Shown here one piece after another: positions 5,597 through 11,233 of a stretch of DNA of 11,233 nucleotides (positions are counted from its first letter, which is position 1; each line of letters begins with the position of its first letter). Both the position numbers and the translations under genes were made by a program. Location: positions 1 through 11,233 of the forward strand of contig JAQUOM010000050.1 of assembly GCA_028717105.1 (NCBI GenBank), in the 5' to 3' direction. The notes beneath the pieces are model-generated. The model had not been told where the DNA came from and ran no database searches. It was given only the letters and a program-made list of their open reading frames with translations. Source of the DNA: Candidatus Omnitrophota bacterium (lineage in GTDB: Bacteria; Omnitrophota; Gorgyraeia; Velamenicoccales; Velamenicoccaceae).

Positions 5597-6448
5597 TTAC
5601 CTGGCGCCCCGCCCCGTCAACACCACGCTGATCGTCCCCAAAAGGATGCGCAGGTCCGTCAAAAAACACATCTTCTTAATATAGAGCAGGTCCAGCTTGA
5701 CCTTGCGCCTGACGTCTTTAATGGTCGCGTCATAGCTCTGTTTGATCTGCGCCAATCCCGTGATACCCGGTTTGACCTTCAGGCGCTTGCGATAGTCGAC
5801 GATCTCGCCGGCCAGCTTGCCGACGAATTCAGGCCTTTCCGGTCTGGGCCCAATGATACTCATTTCCCCTTTGAGCACATTGACTAATTGGGGGATTTCG
5901 TCAATGCGGCTTTTGCGTAAAAACTTCCCGACGGAAGTTACGCGGGGGTCGTTCTCCGTAGCCCAGACCGGACCGGTCTGTAATTCCGCATCACATACCA
6001 TCGTTCGCAATTTCCAAATGTTAAAAATCTTTCCTTTTTTGCCGATGCGTGTCTGCTTAAAAAACACGGGGCCGGGCGACGTCGCCTTAATGGCGGCCGC
6101 GGCCGCCAAAAGCACGGGCGCGCTGATCACAAGGCCGACGAACGACACGAAGACATCGAAAACCCTTTTAAATTCCTCAAATCTGCGGCGGGCAAACCTC
6201 ACCAGGGCCGCCAAAAAGCCCGAAGCCATCAAAGCCACGGAACTCGGTTCAGGAGCGCGGCCGCGGGAAGTAACATCGATTTCATTCTGTGAGCTGAAAA
6301 CTGCGGAATTCGGATTGACCGGATTATTAACGTTGATATCCCCTTGCGCCCAGGCAGAACCAAATATGCCTGCCAGGACCGTAAAGGCCATCGCAAAGAG
6401 AATAACAAAGAAGAAAAGGAAGGTCAGTTTTCTAGAGTGCTTTGACAT
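5597..6448 (-). CDS. Sugar transferase with an N-terminal signal peptide and internal PEP-CTERM segment
   Basis: One uninterrupted 283-residue frame. Residues 1-34 are a Sec signal peptide ending GSAWA. Residues 35-64 are a short polar linker. Residues 65-89 are a full PEP-CTERM signal: APEPSS, a hydrophobic helix, then RFARRRF. From about 91 to the end is a bacterial sugar transferase domain (polyprenyl-phosphate sugar phosphotransferase, WcaJ/EpsB type). It has FKRVFDVFVSFVGLVISAPV as the re-entrant membrane helix, SPGPVFFKQTRIGKKGK, FNIWKLRTM, DEIPQLVNVLKGEMSIIGPRP and KPGITGLAQI. The family transfers a sugar phosphate from a nucleotide sugar to a lipid carrier at the inner membrane, the first step of polysaccharide assembly. 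Topology is consistent: linker outside, PEP helix crossing inward, basic residues and catalytic domain inside. The start lacks a clear Shine-Dalgarno site and overlaps the end of the small ORF at 6432, suggesting coupled translation. Confidence 0.9.
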   Translation of the reverse strand: MSKHSRKLTFLFFFVILFAMAFTVLAGIFGSAWAQGDINVNNPVNPNSAVFSSQNEIDVTSRGRAPEPSSVALMASGFLAALVRFARRRFEEFKRVFDVFVSFVGLVISAPVLLAAAAAIKATSPGPVFFKQTRIGKKGKIFNIWKLRTMVCDAELQTGPVWATENDPRVTSVGKFLRKSRIDEIPQLVNVLKGEMSIIGPRPERPEFVGKLAGEIVDYRKRLKVKPGITGLAQIKQSYDATIKDVRRKVKLDLLYIKKMCFLTDLRILLGTISVVLTGRGAR

Positions 6449-6575
6449 GGGGCTTTTGCTTATTATTGAGATATTTCATCAAAAGCAGGAACGCCTCAAA
6501 ATCGCGCTTGGCAGCGGAGAGATTGGCCTGGATGTTCTTTAACAAACCAACTTCATCTTTTCTCGTAGATTCCAT
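6432..6575 (-). CDS. Small ORF of 47 residues, first gene of the sigma-54 operon
   Basis: An ATG at 6575, preceded by AAGGG about nine bases away, opens a 47-codon frame. It starts MESTRKDEVGLLKNIQANLS, continues through AAKRDFEAFLLLMKYL and ends in TAG at 6432-6434. It overlaps the start of the sugar transferase fusion by 17 bases in another frame. The predicted peptide is mostly helical and amphipathic, with no signal peptide and no family I recognise. It begins about 50 bases after the expected start of the sigma-54 transcript. Since the downstream gene has no clear ribosome-binding site, this ORF may be a coupling leader, a small regulator or partner of the transferase, or chance. The ribosome-binding site and overlap make translation plausible. 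Confidence 0.55.
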   Translation of the reverse strand: MESTRKDEVGLLKNIQANLSAAKRDFEAFLLLMKYLNNKQKPHVKAL

Positions 6576-6636
6576 GCGTTTTTGCCCTTTTTAAAATATC
6601 TAATTAATTATGTGGAAACTCACGCAATACTAATAT

Positions 6637-6654
6637 AAGCAACTTCCGTGCCAA
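6637..6654 (-). promoter_or_regulatory. Sigma-54 (RpoN) promoter
   Basis: The minus strand reads TTGGCACGGAAGTTGCTT, an exact match to the known consensus (YTGGCACG, four bases, TTGCW) with correct -24/-12 spacing. The transcript should start near 6627, about 50 bases before the small ORF at 6575. Sigma-54 and the PrsK/PrsR two-component pair are known to control PEP-CTERM genes in other bacteria. No such regulator is in this window. Confidence 0.85.
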
Positions 6655-6748
6655 AGTTATATAATTACAAATAAATATGTTATTTCAACCTTTCTTTTTT
6701 CAATGAGTTACGTCAATTTAATAAAATTTCGTTCAGAAATCTATTCCG

Positions 6749-6772
6749 TTGTGCCGCAATTTAGAGGCACAA
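6749..6772. promoter_or_regulatory. Inverted repeat, candidate enhancer for a sigma-54 activator
   Basis: Perfect 7-base arms TTGTGCC (6749-6755) and GGCACAA (6766-6772) with a 10-base spacer, centred about 130 bases upstream of the expected start site. That is a normal distance for an enhancer-binding protein. It abuts the T tract of the terminator at 6771-6806. Confidence 0.45.
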
Positions 6773-6806
6773 AAACAAAAAACAGCCCCAATACATCAGG
6801 CTGTTT
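6771..6806 (-). terminator. Rho-independent terminator downstream of EpsI
   Basis: Read on the minus strand, AAACAGCC (6799-6806) pairs with GGCTGTTT (6780-6787) around an 11-base loop and is followed by TTTTGTTTTT (6771-6780). It lies 200 bases after the EpsI stop codon and separates the exosortase genes from the sigma-54 operon. Confidence 0.8.
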
Positions 6807-7005
6807 CATTTAATTCGTAACCTATTTATTTATAATATGTTAAAGATTCTATAAAGATGGACACATTGTTGAGTCAAAACAACACATTTCGAAAACATGG
6901 CCCAATATCAATCCAACATTAACTCATTATTTATCAAGATGTTAGAGAGGTTATTGCCGGTGGGTTGCTCTGCCAGCCAGGGCCTGGAACTATTTTTGCC
7001 GAGGG

Positions 7006-7635
7006 CTACGGAATGATAGCAGGAAAATATTCTGAGACGTCCTTGGCAAACTGCCTGATGTTCTCAAGCGCCTTTTGCACATCGCCTGAAGGGGATTCGG
7101 CTGAAAGACGGATGAGCGCGCCGGGAGTCTTTTTGAACTTGAAATGATTGACCGCGATCCGAAGTTGTTGCGCTAGATAATTGTCGGTATAGGCATCGCC
7201 CGCCTTATACCAATAGACAACCGCATTCATAGCGCCTTTTCTCTCCACAAGAAGCATATTGACGGTGATCCGGCGGCCTCCGGCAAGCTCCATCGGGGCC
7301 TTCTGCTTCTTGACGATCGTAACACCGCTGCCCTCAAAACATACTTCAGGGGGATGAGAAACCCTCCTGTTGTCCATAGAATAAATGATATAAAGATAGA
7401 CCTTGTTGCCGCCCTTCGCATATTCGCGCAAGATAAGATTGCGCGTCTCGAGGATCTCGTAGGCGCTCTCTTCAACGGGCAGATCGCGGCCCACCCAGCC
7501 GTGGACATTCATAGGAAGCCTCGCCACCTGCGCTTCCTTGTCTGTTCCCGGAACGACGAGATAGAGCGGCACGGATACCGCCACCGTAGCGATGAACAGG
7601 ACCAGGACGGTTGTGAAATGTTTGTTAGGTCTCAT
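7006..7635 (-). CDS. epsI: EpsI-family exosortase-associated protein
   Basis: Predicted 209 residues. An N-terminal membrane helix (about 9-28) is followed by a soluble domain with the EpsI (DUF3485) landmarks: a 'LPMNVHGWVGRDLPVEE' opening, 'LYIIYSMDNRRVSHPPEVCFEGSGV' with its His-Pro-Pro-Glu-x-Cys core, and 'VVYWYKAGDAYTDNYLAQQ'. In many bacteria EpsI is fused to the exosortase C-terminus or encoded beside it. Here it is separate, 132 bases downstream of the exosortase stop. The exact role of the family is unknown; it is thought to assist sorting or polysaccharide export outside the inner membrane. The ATG at 7635 has a distant GGAG (about 12 bases). A 23-base-arm inverted repeat lies between it and the exosortase. 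Confidence 0.9.
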   Translation of the reverse strand: MRPNKHFTTVLVLFIATVAVSVPLYLVVPGTDKEAQVARLPMNVHGWVGRDLPVEESAYEILETRNLILREYAKGGNKVYLYIIYSMDNRRVSHPPEVCFEGSGVTIVKKQKAPMELAGGRRITVNMLLVERKGAMNAVVYWYKAGDAYTDNYLAQQLRIAVNHFKFKKTPGALIRLSAESPSGDVQKALENIRQFAKDVSEYFPAIIP

Positions 7636-7651
7636 ATAATTTTAGGTCTCC

Positions 7652-7753
7652 GGTTACTGGCTGCTGGCCGCTGGCCTTGATAGCTCTGCATTTTGTCTCT
7701 GTTCTTTTGCTTTTTGCTCTAAACTAGTGACCAGCGGGCAGCAGCCAGTAACC
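7652..7753. repeat. 23-bp inverted repeat between exosortase and EpsI
   Basis: Arms 7652-7674 (beginning GGTTACTGGCTGCTGG) and 7731-7753 (ending CAGCAGCCAGTAACC) are complementary at 22 of 23 positions, with a 56-base spacer. It would form a strong stem in the mRNA between the two genes. It has the look of a dispersed palindromic element or small non-autonomous mobile element, but no target duplication is clear. Confidence 0.8.
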
Positions 7754-7767
7754 AGCGGCCTTTTCCA

Positions 7768-8640
7768 TTATTCCAATTCCTTCACCACGATCATCAACCC
7801 CGCGAAGGCGACGACGAAAACGATGAGGCCGGACAAGGTATGCAAAAAACCTTCCGTGAATTTGGCGCCGTAAACCTCGCTCGTGACGGCCATAAAAACG
7901 ATACGCACGATGTTAGCGAGGATCGCCATGGCCCCGGCGGACAGAAAAACGATCAGCTTCTTGTAGCGCGGCAGATTGCTGAAATAGGCCATCAGGGCGC
8001 CCAGGGCCAAAAGCGAAATGAGCGACCGCAGGCCGCTGCAGACATCTTCGACGACGACATGCGTATGGCGCATCTTGATGATGCTTCCCTCAAGGACGGC
8101 CCGGATACCCATCGCATTGACGATCTTGTTCGCCCAATAAGCGGCGAATATCTTCATCTTGAACGTGATCCCAACGATGGCGATCAAGGGCAACGGGATC
8201 ATGAAAACGAGGAACGTCACGGGAAACCACAGTTCTTTGAGCGTCGGCAAACCCCTGAAATAAAGGATCAGCCCGCAAAGCACCGGCAGAAATGAATACG
8301 CCGATGTAAAATAGACCCTCAAAAACGCGCTCAGGACATGGATCAACAGCCCTCCGACGATCAACGCCAGCCCCCACGAAACCGACCGGGGCTTGATCGC
8401 CTTCAACTTCCGCCTTTTCAACCACACAATATACAGGGACACAACAGGCACCAAAAAACCGTGGCTGAAATAAGAATCTTTGGCCATCCACCGGTCCACC
8501 ATCCATCCTATCGTCGGGCTGTATATCACGGCGAGTAAGGCCGTTAGGGCCGCCGGTTTTGCGTATTGCGAATTCCAACACGTGCGCAAGACCGCCCGCG
8601 CGGCCTTTTCCCATTTTCTCACCAGGGTTTTAAACTCCAT
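7768..8640 (-). CDS. xrt: Exosortase (PEP-CTERM sorting transpeptidase)
   Basis: Predicted 290-residue polytopic membrane protein, the expected size for an exosortase without a fused EpsI domain. Family landmarks: 'KDSYFSHGFLVPVVSLYIVW' (about 54-73), 'FMIPLP', and the catalytic region 'VEDVCSGLRSLISLL' with Cys201. The conserved Arg246 is in 'NIVRIVFM' and His267 in 'GFLHTLSGLIVF'. Cys, Arg and His are the established catalytic triad of exosortases and archaeosortases. The enzyme cuts PEP-CTERM proteins near the PEP motif at the outer face of the inner membrane, with presumed transfer to another molecule. Its likely substrates are the seven PEP-CTERM-bearing products in this window. The start ATG at 8640 follows a G-rich stretch, 50 bases after the glycosyltransferase stop codon, consistent with one operon. 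The exact exosortase subtype cannot be set by eye. Confidence 0.95.
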   Translation of the reverse strand: MEFKTLVRKWEKAARAVLRTCWNSQYAKPAALTALLAVIYSPTIGWMVDRWMAKDSYFSHGFLVPVVSLYIVWLKRRKLKAIKPRSVSWGLALIVGGLLIHVLSAFLRVYFTSAYSFLPVLCGLILYFRGLPTLKELWFPVTFLVFMIPLPLIAIVGITFKMKIFAAYWANKIVNAMGIRAVLEGSIIKMRHTHVVVEDVCSGLRSLISLLALGALMAYFSNLPRYKKLIVFLSAGAMAILANIVRIVFMAVTSEVYGAKFTEGFLHTLSGLIVFVVAFAGLMIVVKELE

Positions 8641-8690
8641 GTCCCCGTCCCCGTTGCGGCATTGTCCTATTCAACCGCTTCTCTGAAACC

Positions 8691-9821
8691 TTACTTCTCC
8701 CACAACACGTTGATTTCTCCATTTCGAAACTTCCCGAATGCAACGACAGCAGCCCAGTTGAGGGCGCAAAGCTCATAGGGAAAAGAGAATATCCCCGGTG
8801 CTTTCCCCGATGTTTCCATCTGCCGGCCCAGGAGCGCCATCGCGTAAAACAGCGCCTGGAGCCAGAAAAATACCACAAAAAACATGCCCTGTCCAAGAAG
8901 AAAAATATTGGAAACAAACACGACGAGCAGAAGATACGGGACCACAACCCTCAAAAACTTGTGGGAAATCCATTGGAAAGCGATCCTGCTCTTGGCAGGA
9001 TTGAACAATTCGGGGATCAGGGCAAAAATCTGAAAATTGCCGATGAGGGTCCGGACCTTGCGGATGAACTCTTTCTGGGTCGTCTCGGCCACGGTATCGT
9101 AGGCCCTGGCCGCAGGCTCGAAAACGATCCTTTTGCCTACGATCACGGCGTTCATCGGCGTATAGACGTCATCGAGGATCACGTTAGGCAGATAATGGAA
9201 GTATTCCTTGCGGATGGCATAGATAGCGCCCGTGGCCCCGAGCATCGAACCGATGTTCGCTTCCATGCGGCGCAACGCTTTTTCATAAGACCAATACAAA
9301 CCAATACCTCTCGCCTGCCCGCCGGGGCCGCTTTCGAGGACGAGTTCGCCGCTCACGGCGCCCACGTTGTCGTCGGCAAAAGGCCTCACGAGGTTCTTGA
9401 TGGCGTTCTTGTCGAACTTCTGGCGCGCGTCGGCGAAAACATAGATCTCTCCGGTCGCGTCCTTGGCCATCTTATTGAGCATCGCCGGCTTGCCGAGACG
9501 GTTAAAAGAGACCGTGTAGCGGATATTTTTTTCCTGGGCGAGCCTCTTGATAATCTGATATGTCTCGTCCGTCGAACCGTCGGAGCCGACCATGATCTCG
9601 AGCTTTTCACGGGGGTAATCCGACTCTAAAAGATTTAACACCTTGGCCTCGATATGCCTGGCCTCGTTGTGCGCCGAAACAAAAACCGTCACCAAAGGAA
9701 AAATATCCGCTTTCTTGACGGGCCAGGCGGACGTAACCTGCATCAACGCAAGCAGTATCGGATAACCGATGTAGGTGTAAAAGATTATTCCCAAGCTAAG
9801 GCAAAAAATGATACTCATCAT
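8691..9821 (-). CDS. Membrane glycosyltransferase family 2, exopolysaccharide-type
   Basis: Predicted about 376 residues from the ATG at 9821 (a second ATG is at 9818). Neither has a visible Shine-Dalgarno site, so the start is uncertain. One N-terminal helix (about 1-28) is followed by a GT-A domain: 'PLVTVFVSAHNEARHIEAK', 'EIMVGSDGSTDETYQII', 'GEIYVFADARQKFDK' with the metal-binding Asp, 'NVILDDVYTPMNAV' with the probable catalytic acid, and 'EFIRKVRTLIGN' in the place of the Q/RxxRW acceptor motif. Two to three C-terminal helices follow ('VVVPYLLLVVFVSNIFLL', 'GMFFVVFFWLQALFYAMALL'). This layout fits processive or lipid-acceptor GT2 enzymes of polysaccharide synthesis, such as those found with exosortases. 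The sugar and acceptor are unknown. It lies directly upstream of the exosortase. Confidence 0.9.
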   Translation of the reverse strand: MMSIIFCLSLGIIFYTYIGYPILLALMQVTSAWPVKKADIFPLVTVFVSAHNEARHIEAKVLNLLESDYPREKLEIMVGSDGSTDETYQIIKRLAQEKNIRYTVSFNRLGKPAMLNKMAKDATGEIYVFADARQKFDKNAIKNLVRPFADDNVGAVSGELVLESGPGGQARGIGLYWSYEKALRRMEANIGSMLGATGAIYAIRKEYFHYLPNVILDDVYTPMNAVIVGKRIVFEPAARAYDTVAETTQKEFIRKVRTLIGNFQIFALIPELFNPAKSRIAFQWISHKFLRVVVPYLLLVVFVSNIFLLGQGMFFVVFFWLQALFYAMALLGRQMETSGKAPGIFSFPYELCALNWAAVVAFGKFRNGEINVLWEK

Positions 9822-9856
9822 AAAATATGATTTGTGTTTTACGTCCTCGCGTCCCG

Positions 9857-9883
9857 TGCCCGCCAAATATCCGGCGGCGGGCA
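9857..9883. repeat. Hairpin between PEP-CTERM gene and glycosyltransferase
   Basis: Perfect 8-base arms TGCCCGCC (9857-9864) and GGCGGGCA (9876-9883). It lies in the 94-base gap between the stop at 9916 and the start at 9821. There is no T tract, so it may attenuate or process a shared transcript rather than end it. Confidence 0.6.
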
Positions 9884-9915
9884 AACGTCCTGACGGCTCC
9901 TGGATTCCCTGTTTA

Positions 9916-11154
9916 TTATAACACCCTTCTCTTCTTCTGCCAGAAAAGTCCCCCTCCCAGCACAAAGAGGGCAAGGGACGCCGGCTCGGGCACCACCGTA
10001 TCGGCATTAAAATCATATCCGTTATTTTTGATCATAATATAGTAAGCGCTCGTGTCGATAAAACGTTCCCAGCCCTGGGCGCTGCCGCCGCTCTCTTCAA
10101 GCCAATCCACCCAACCGCCGGAATCCAAATTCCACAGTCCGCTGTCTTCGGCCCACGCCACGGCGCTGTCGACATAGCCAAGCTTGTCGGCATCCAGCCA
10201 CACGAGCGCCGCCTGGAAAGAATATCCTGGAGACATCCTGTCGGACTCGGCCGCGTCATCCCAGGCAAGGGCGCCGTTGGTTTTCTGCAATGTTTCATGG
10301 ATCCACTCGCTAACATCATCGGATATGCCGCCCGTCAAAGGCACATCCAGCATCAAAGGAGCATAGCTGATCCAATCCGCGTAATCCTGGCCTGCGACGG
10401 GTATGCCGTCTTTATCAATGACTCTCACCCAATGCGTTCCTTCAGCCGAAAAAAGAACAAGGTTGATGCCTTCAGCCACTTTATCTGCGGCCTGGCCGGC
10501 CTGGACGGCGAAGGCCGTATCGCCATTCGCAGCCGCCCAGGCGGATGCCGCTTTAAACGCCTGATACGCATAAGCGTTGTCCGACGCCCAGCGCCACGTG
10601 TGATACTCGCCGTCCTCGTTTTTTCCTCCGGCGACAAGTCCGTCATCCTGCCCGCCCTTGTAAGCGACATTCTGGGTATTCATCAGGAACTCCGCGCCCT
10701 TTTTCATCGCGGCATAACGCGCCGGGTCATAACCCAGCTTGTCTAAGGCCATCATCACCTGCGCGGTCTGGCGTGTCGAACGCGCCGCTGTAACGGACGC
10801 ATCATAGCTATACTGGTCATACCAGGCCCCATCCGACGTATTCTGCATACGGACAAGGTAATCTCCTGCCAATTGCGCGCGCTGGCGGTAAACGTCATCA
10901 CCCAAGGCCTCGGAAGCAGCCAGGAGCCCCATGATGGCAACGGCATTTTCACCGGGCACAACCCACGTAGGGTCACCGTAAACATTGTTGATGGCGCCGT
11001 TGGCGCCGGAGCCGTCCTGGAGATACTGACAAGACAAAATATAATCCGCCTCCAGCCGTGTCGCCTCTTGCGTCGTTAATTCCGCAAACCCCGCGGAAGA
11101 AAAAACCGCCCCGGCCGCCAGGAAAACCAAAAGACATGCCATTCTTCTTTTCAT
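9916..11154 (-). CDS. PEP-CTERM exported protein with an alpha/alpha-toroid-like fold
   Basis: Predicted 412 residues. The start ATG at 11154 follows a GAGGGGG site; upstream ATGs at 11169 and 11205 lack one. Residues 1-24 are a signal peptide ending AGFA. The body is a series of helix pairs with recurring segments: LEADYILSCQYLQDGSGANG, AVAIMGLLAASEAL, RQTAQVMMALDKLGYD, GAEFLMNTQNVAYKGGQDDG and SFQAALVWLDADKLGY. Helical repeats with 'x-QxxDGxx' turns are typical of alpha/alpha toroids, as in terpenoid cyclases and many polysaccharide-degrading or -modifying enzymes. Acidic and Trp-rich stretches (YHTWRWASDNAYAY, GGWVDWLEESGG) would suit a glycan-binding cleft. I cannot assign a reaction. The sorting signal is VPEP near 388, followed by a hydrophobic helix and WQKKRRVL. 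It sits directly upstream of the glycosyltransferase and exosortase, so action on the same glycan is plausible (inference). Confidence 0.85.
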   Translation of the reverse strand: MKRRMACLLVFLAAGAVFSSAGFAELTTQEATRLEADYILSCQYLQDGSGANGAINNVYGDPTWVVPGENAVAIMGLLAASEALGDDVYRQRAQLAGDYLVRMQNTSDGAWYDQYSYDASVTAARSTRQTAQVMMALDKLGYDPARYAAMKKGAEFLMNTQNVAYKGGQDDGLVAGGKNEDGEYHTWRWASDNAYAYQAFKAASAWAAANGDTAFAVQAGQAADKVAEGINLVLFSAEGTHWVRVIDKDGIPVAGQDYADWISYAPLMLDVPLTGGISDDVSEWIHETLQKTNGALAWDDAAESDRMSPGYSFQAALVWLDADKLGYVDSAVAWAEDSGLWNLDSGGWVDWLEESGGSAQGWERFIDTSAYYIMIKNNGYDFNADTVVPEPASLALFVLGGGLFWQKKRRVL

Positions 11155-11233
11155 AACCCCCTCTTTCATGTATTTACCGTTCTGGCGCAGCGCGCATCTC
11201 CGCACAACTCTATTTCACCATCGCCCGGCGAAA

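Larger units (their letters stand above)
6576..7005. other. AT-rich intergenic control region
   Basis: These 430 bases contain no convincing gene. From left to right in coordinates they hold the sigma-54 promoter (6637-6654), an inverted repeat suited to an activator site (6749-6772) and the terminator of the upstream genes (6771-6806). The stretch 6807-7005 is an AT-rich tail in which I see only a weak TGTTG/CAACA repeat and no clear function. Confidence 0.7.

Noticed and set aside
5046..5684. 212-codon open frame on the plus strand
   Set aside because: Antisense to a PEP-CTERM gene and the end of the transferase fusion, both well supported; no domain visible.
6965..7147. 60-codon plus-strand frame at the end of EpsI
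   Set aside because: Mostly antisense to EpsI codons and without any independent support.
8961..9629. 222-codon open frame on the plus strand
   Set aside because: Antisense to the conserved catalytic domain of the glycosyltransferase, a common by-product of its codon use.

Overview
The window looks like part of a chromosome from an uncultured Gram-negative bacterium that carries an exosortase/PEP-CTERM protein-sorting system. Candidatus Omnitrophota or a similar candidate lineage is my best guess. The basis is the gene content (a four-helix-bundle protein of the 23S rRNA intervening-sequence family, an exosortase with a separate EpsI, many small PEP-CTERM proteins), roughly half G+C, and many short hairpins between genes. 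The lineage is inference only.

The left edge (3-350, +) holds the end of a four-helix-bundle protein. Everything else is on the minus strand, so transcription runs right to left. From the right: an exported all-helical PEP-CTERM protein (9916-11154), a membrane family 2 glycosyltransferase (8691-9821), exosortase (7768-8640) and EpsI (7006-7635). A 23-bp inverted repeat lies between the last two, and a terminator (6771-6806) follows. A perfect sigma-54 promoter (6637-6654) then faces left. It should drive an operon of a 47-residue small ORF (6432-6575), a sugar transferase with a signal peptide and PEP-CTERM segment fused to its N-terminus (5597-6448), a PEP-CTERM protein (4905-5561) and a tiny PEP-CTERM lipoprotein (4591-4908). 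A likely terminator (4504-4531) ends it. Further left come a PEP-CTERM protein with its own TATAAT box (3606-4439), a two-gene PEP-CTERM unit (2591-3310, 1756-2571) ending at a terminator (1641-1687), and a last PEP-CTERM protein (490-1461). That gene shares a bidirectional terminator (425-464) with the first gene.

The inferred shared logic is this. The glycosyltransferase and sugar transferase contribute to a cell-surface polysaccharide. PEP-CTERM proteins are exported by Sec and held in the inner membrane by their C-terminal helix. The exosortase cuts at the PEP motif and passes them on, probably to a glycan-linked surface or matrix state. The window holds six conventional PEP-CTERM proteins and one PEP-CTERM-enzyme fusion, together with the sorting enzyme and a sigma-54 promoter, which fits the known sigma-54 control of such systems. 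The most unusual item is the internal PEP-CTERM segment joined to the sugar transferase.
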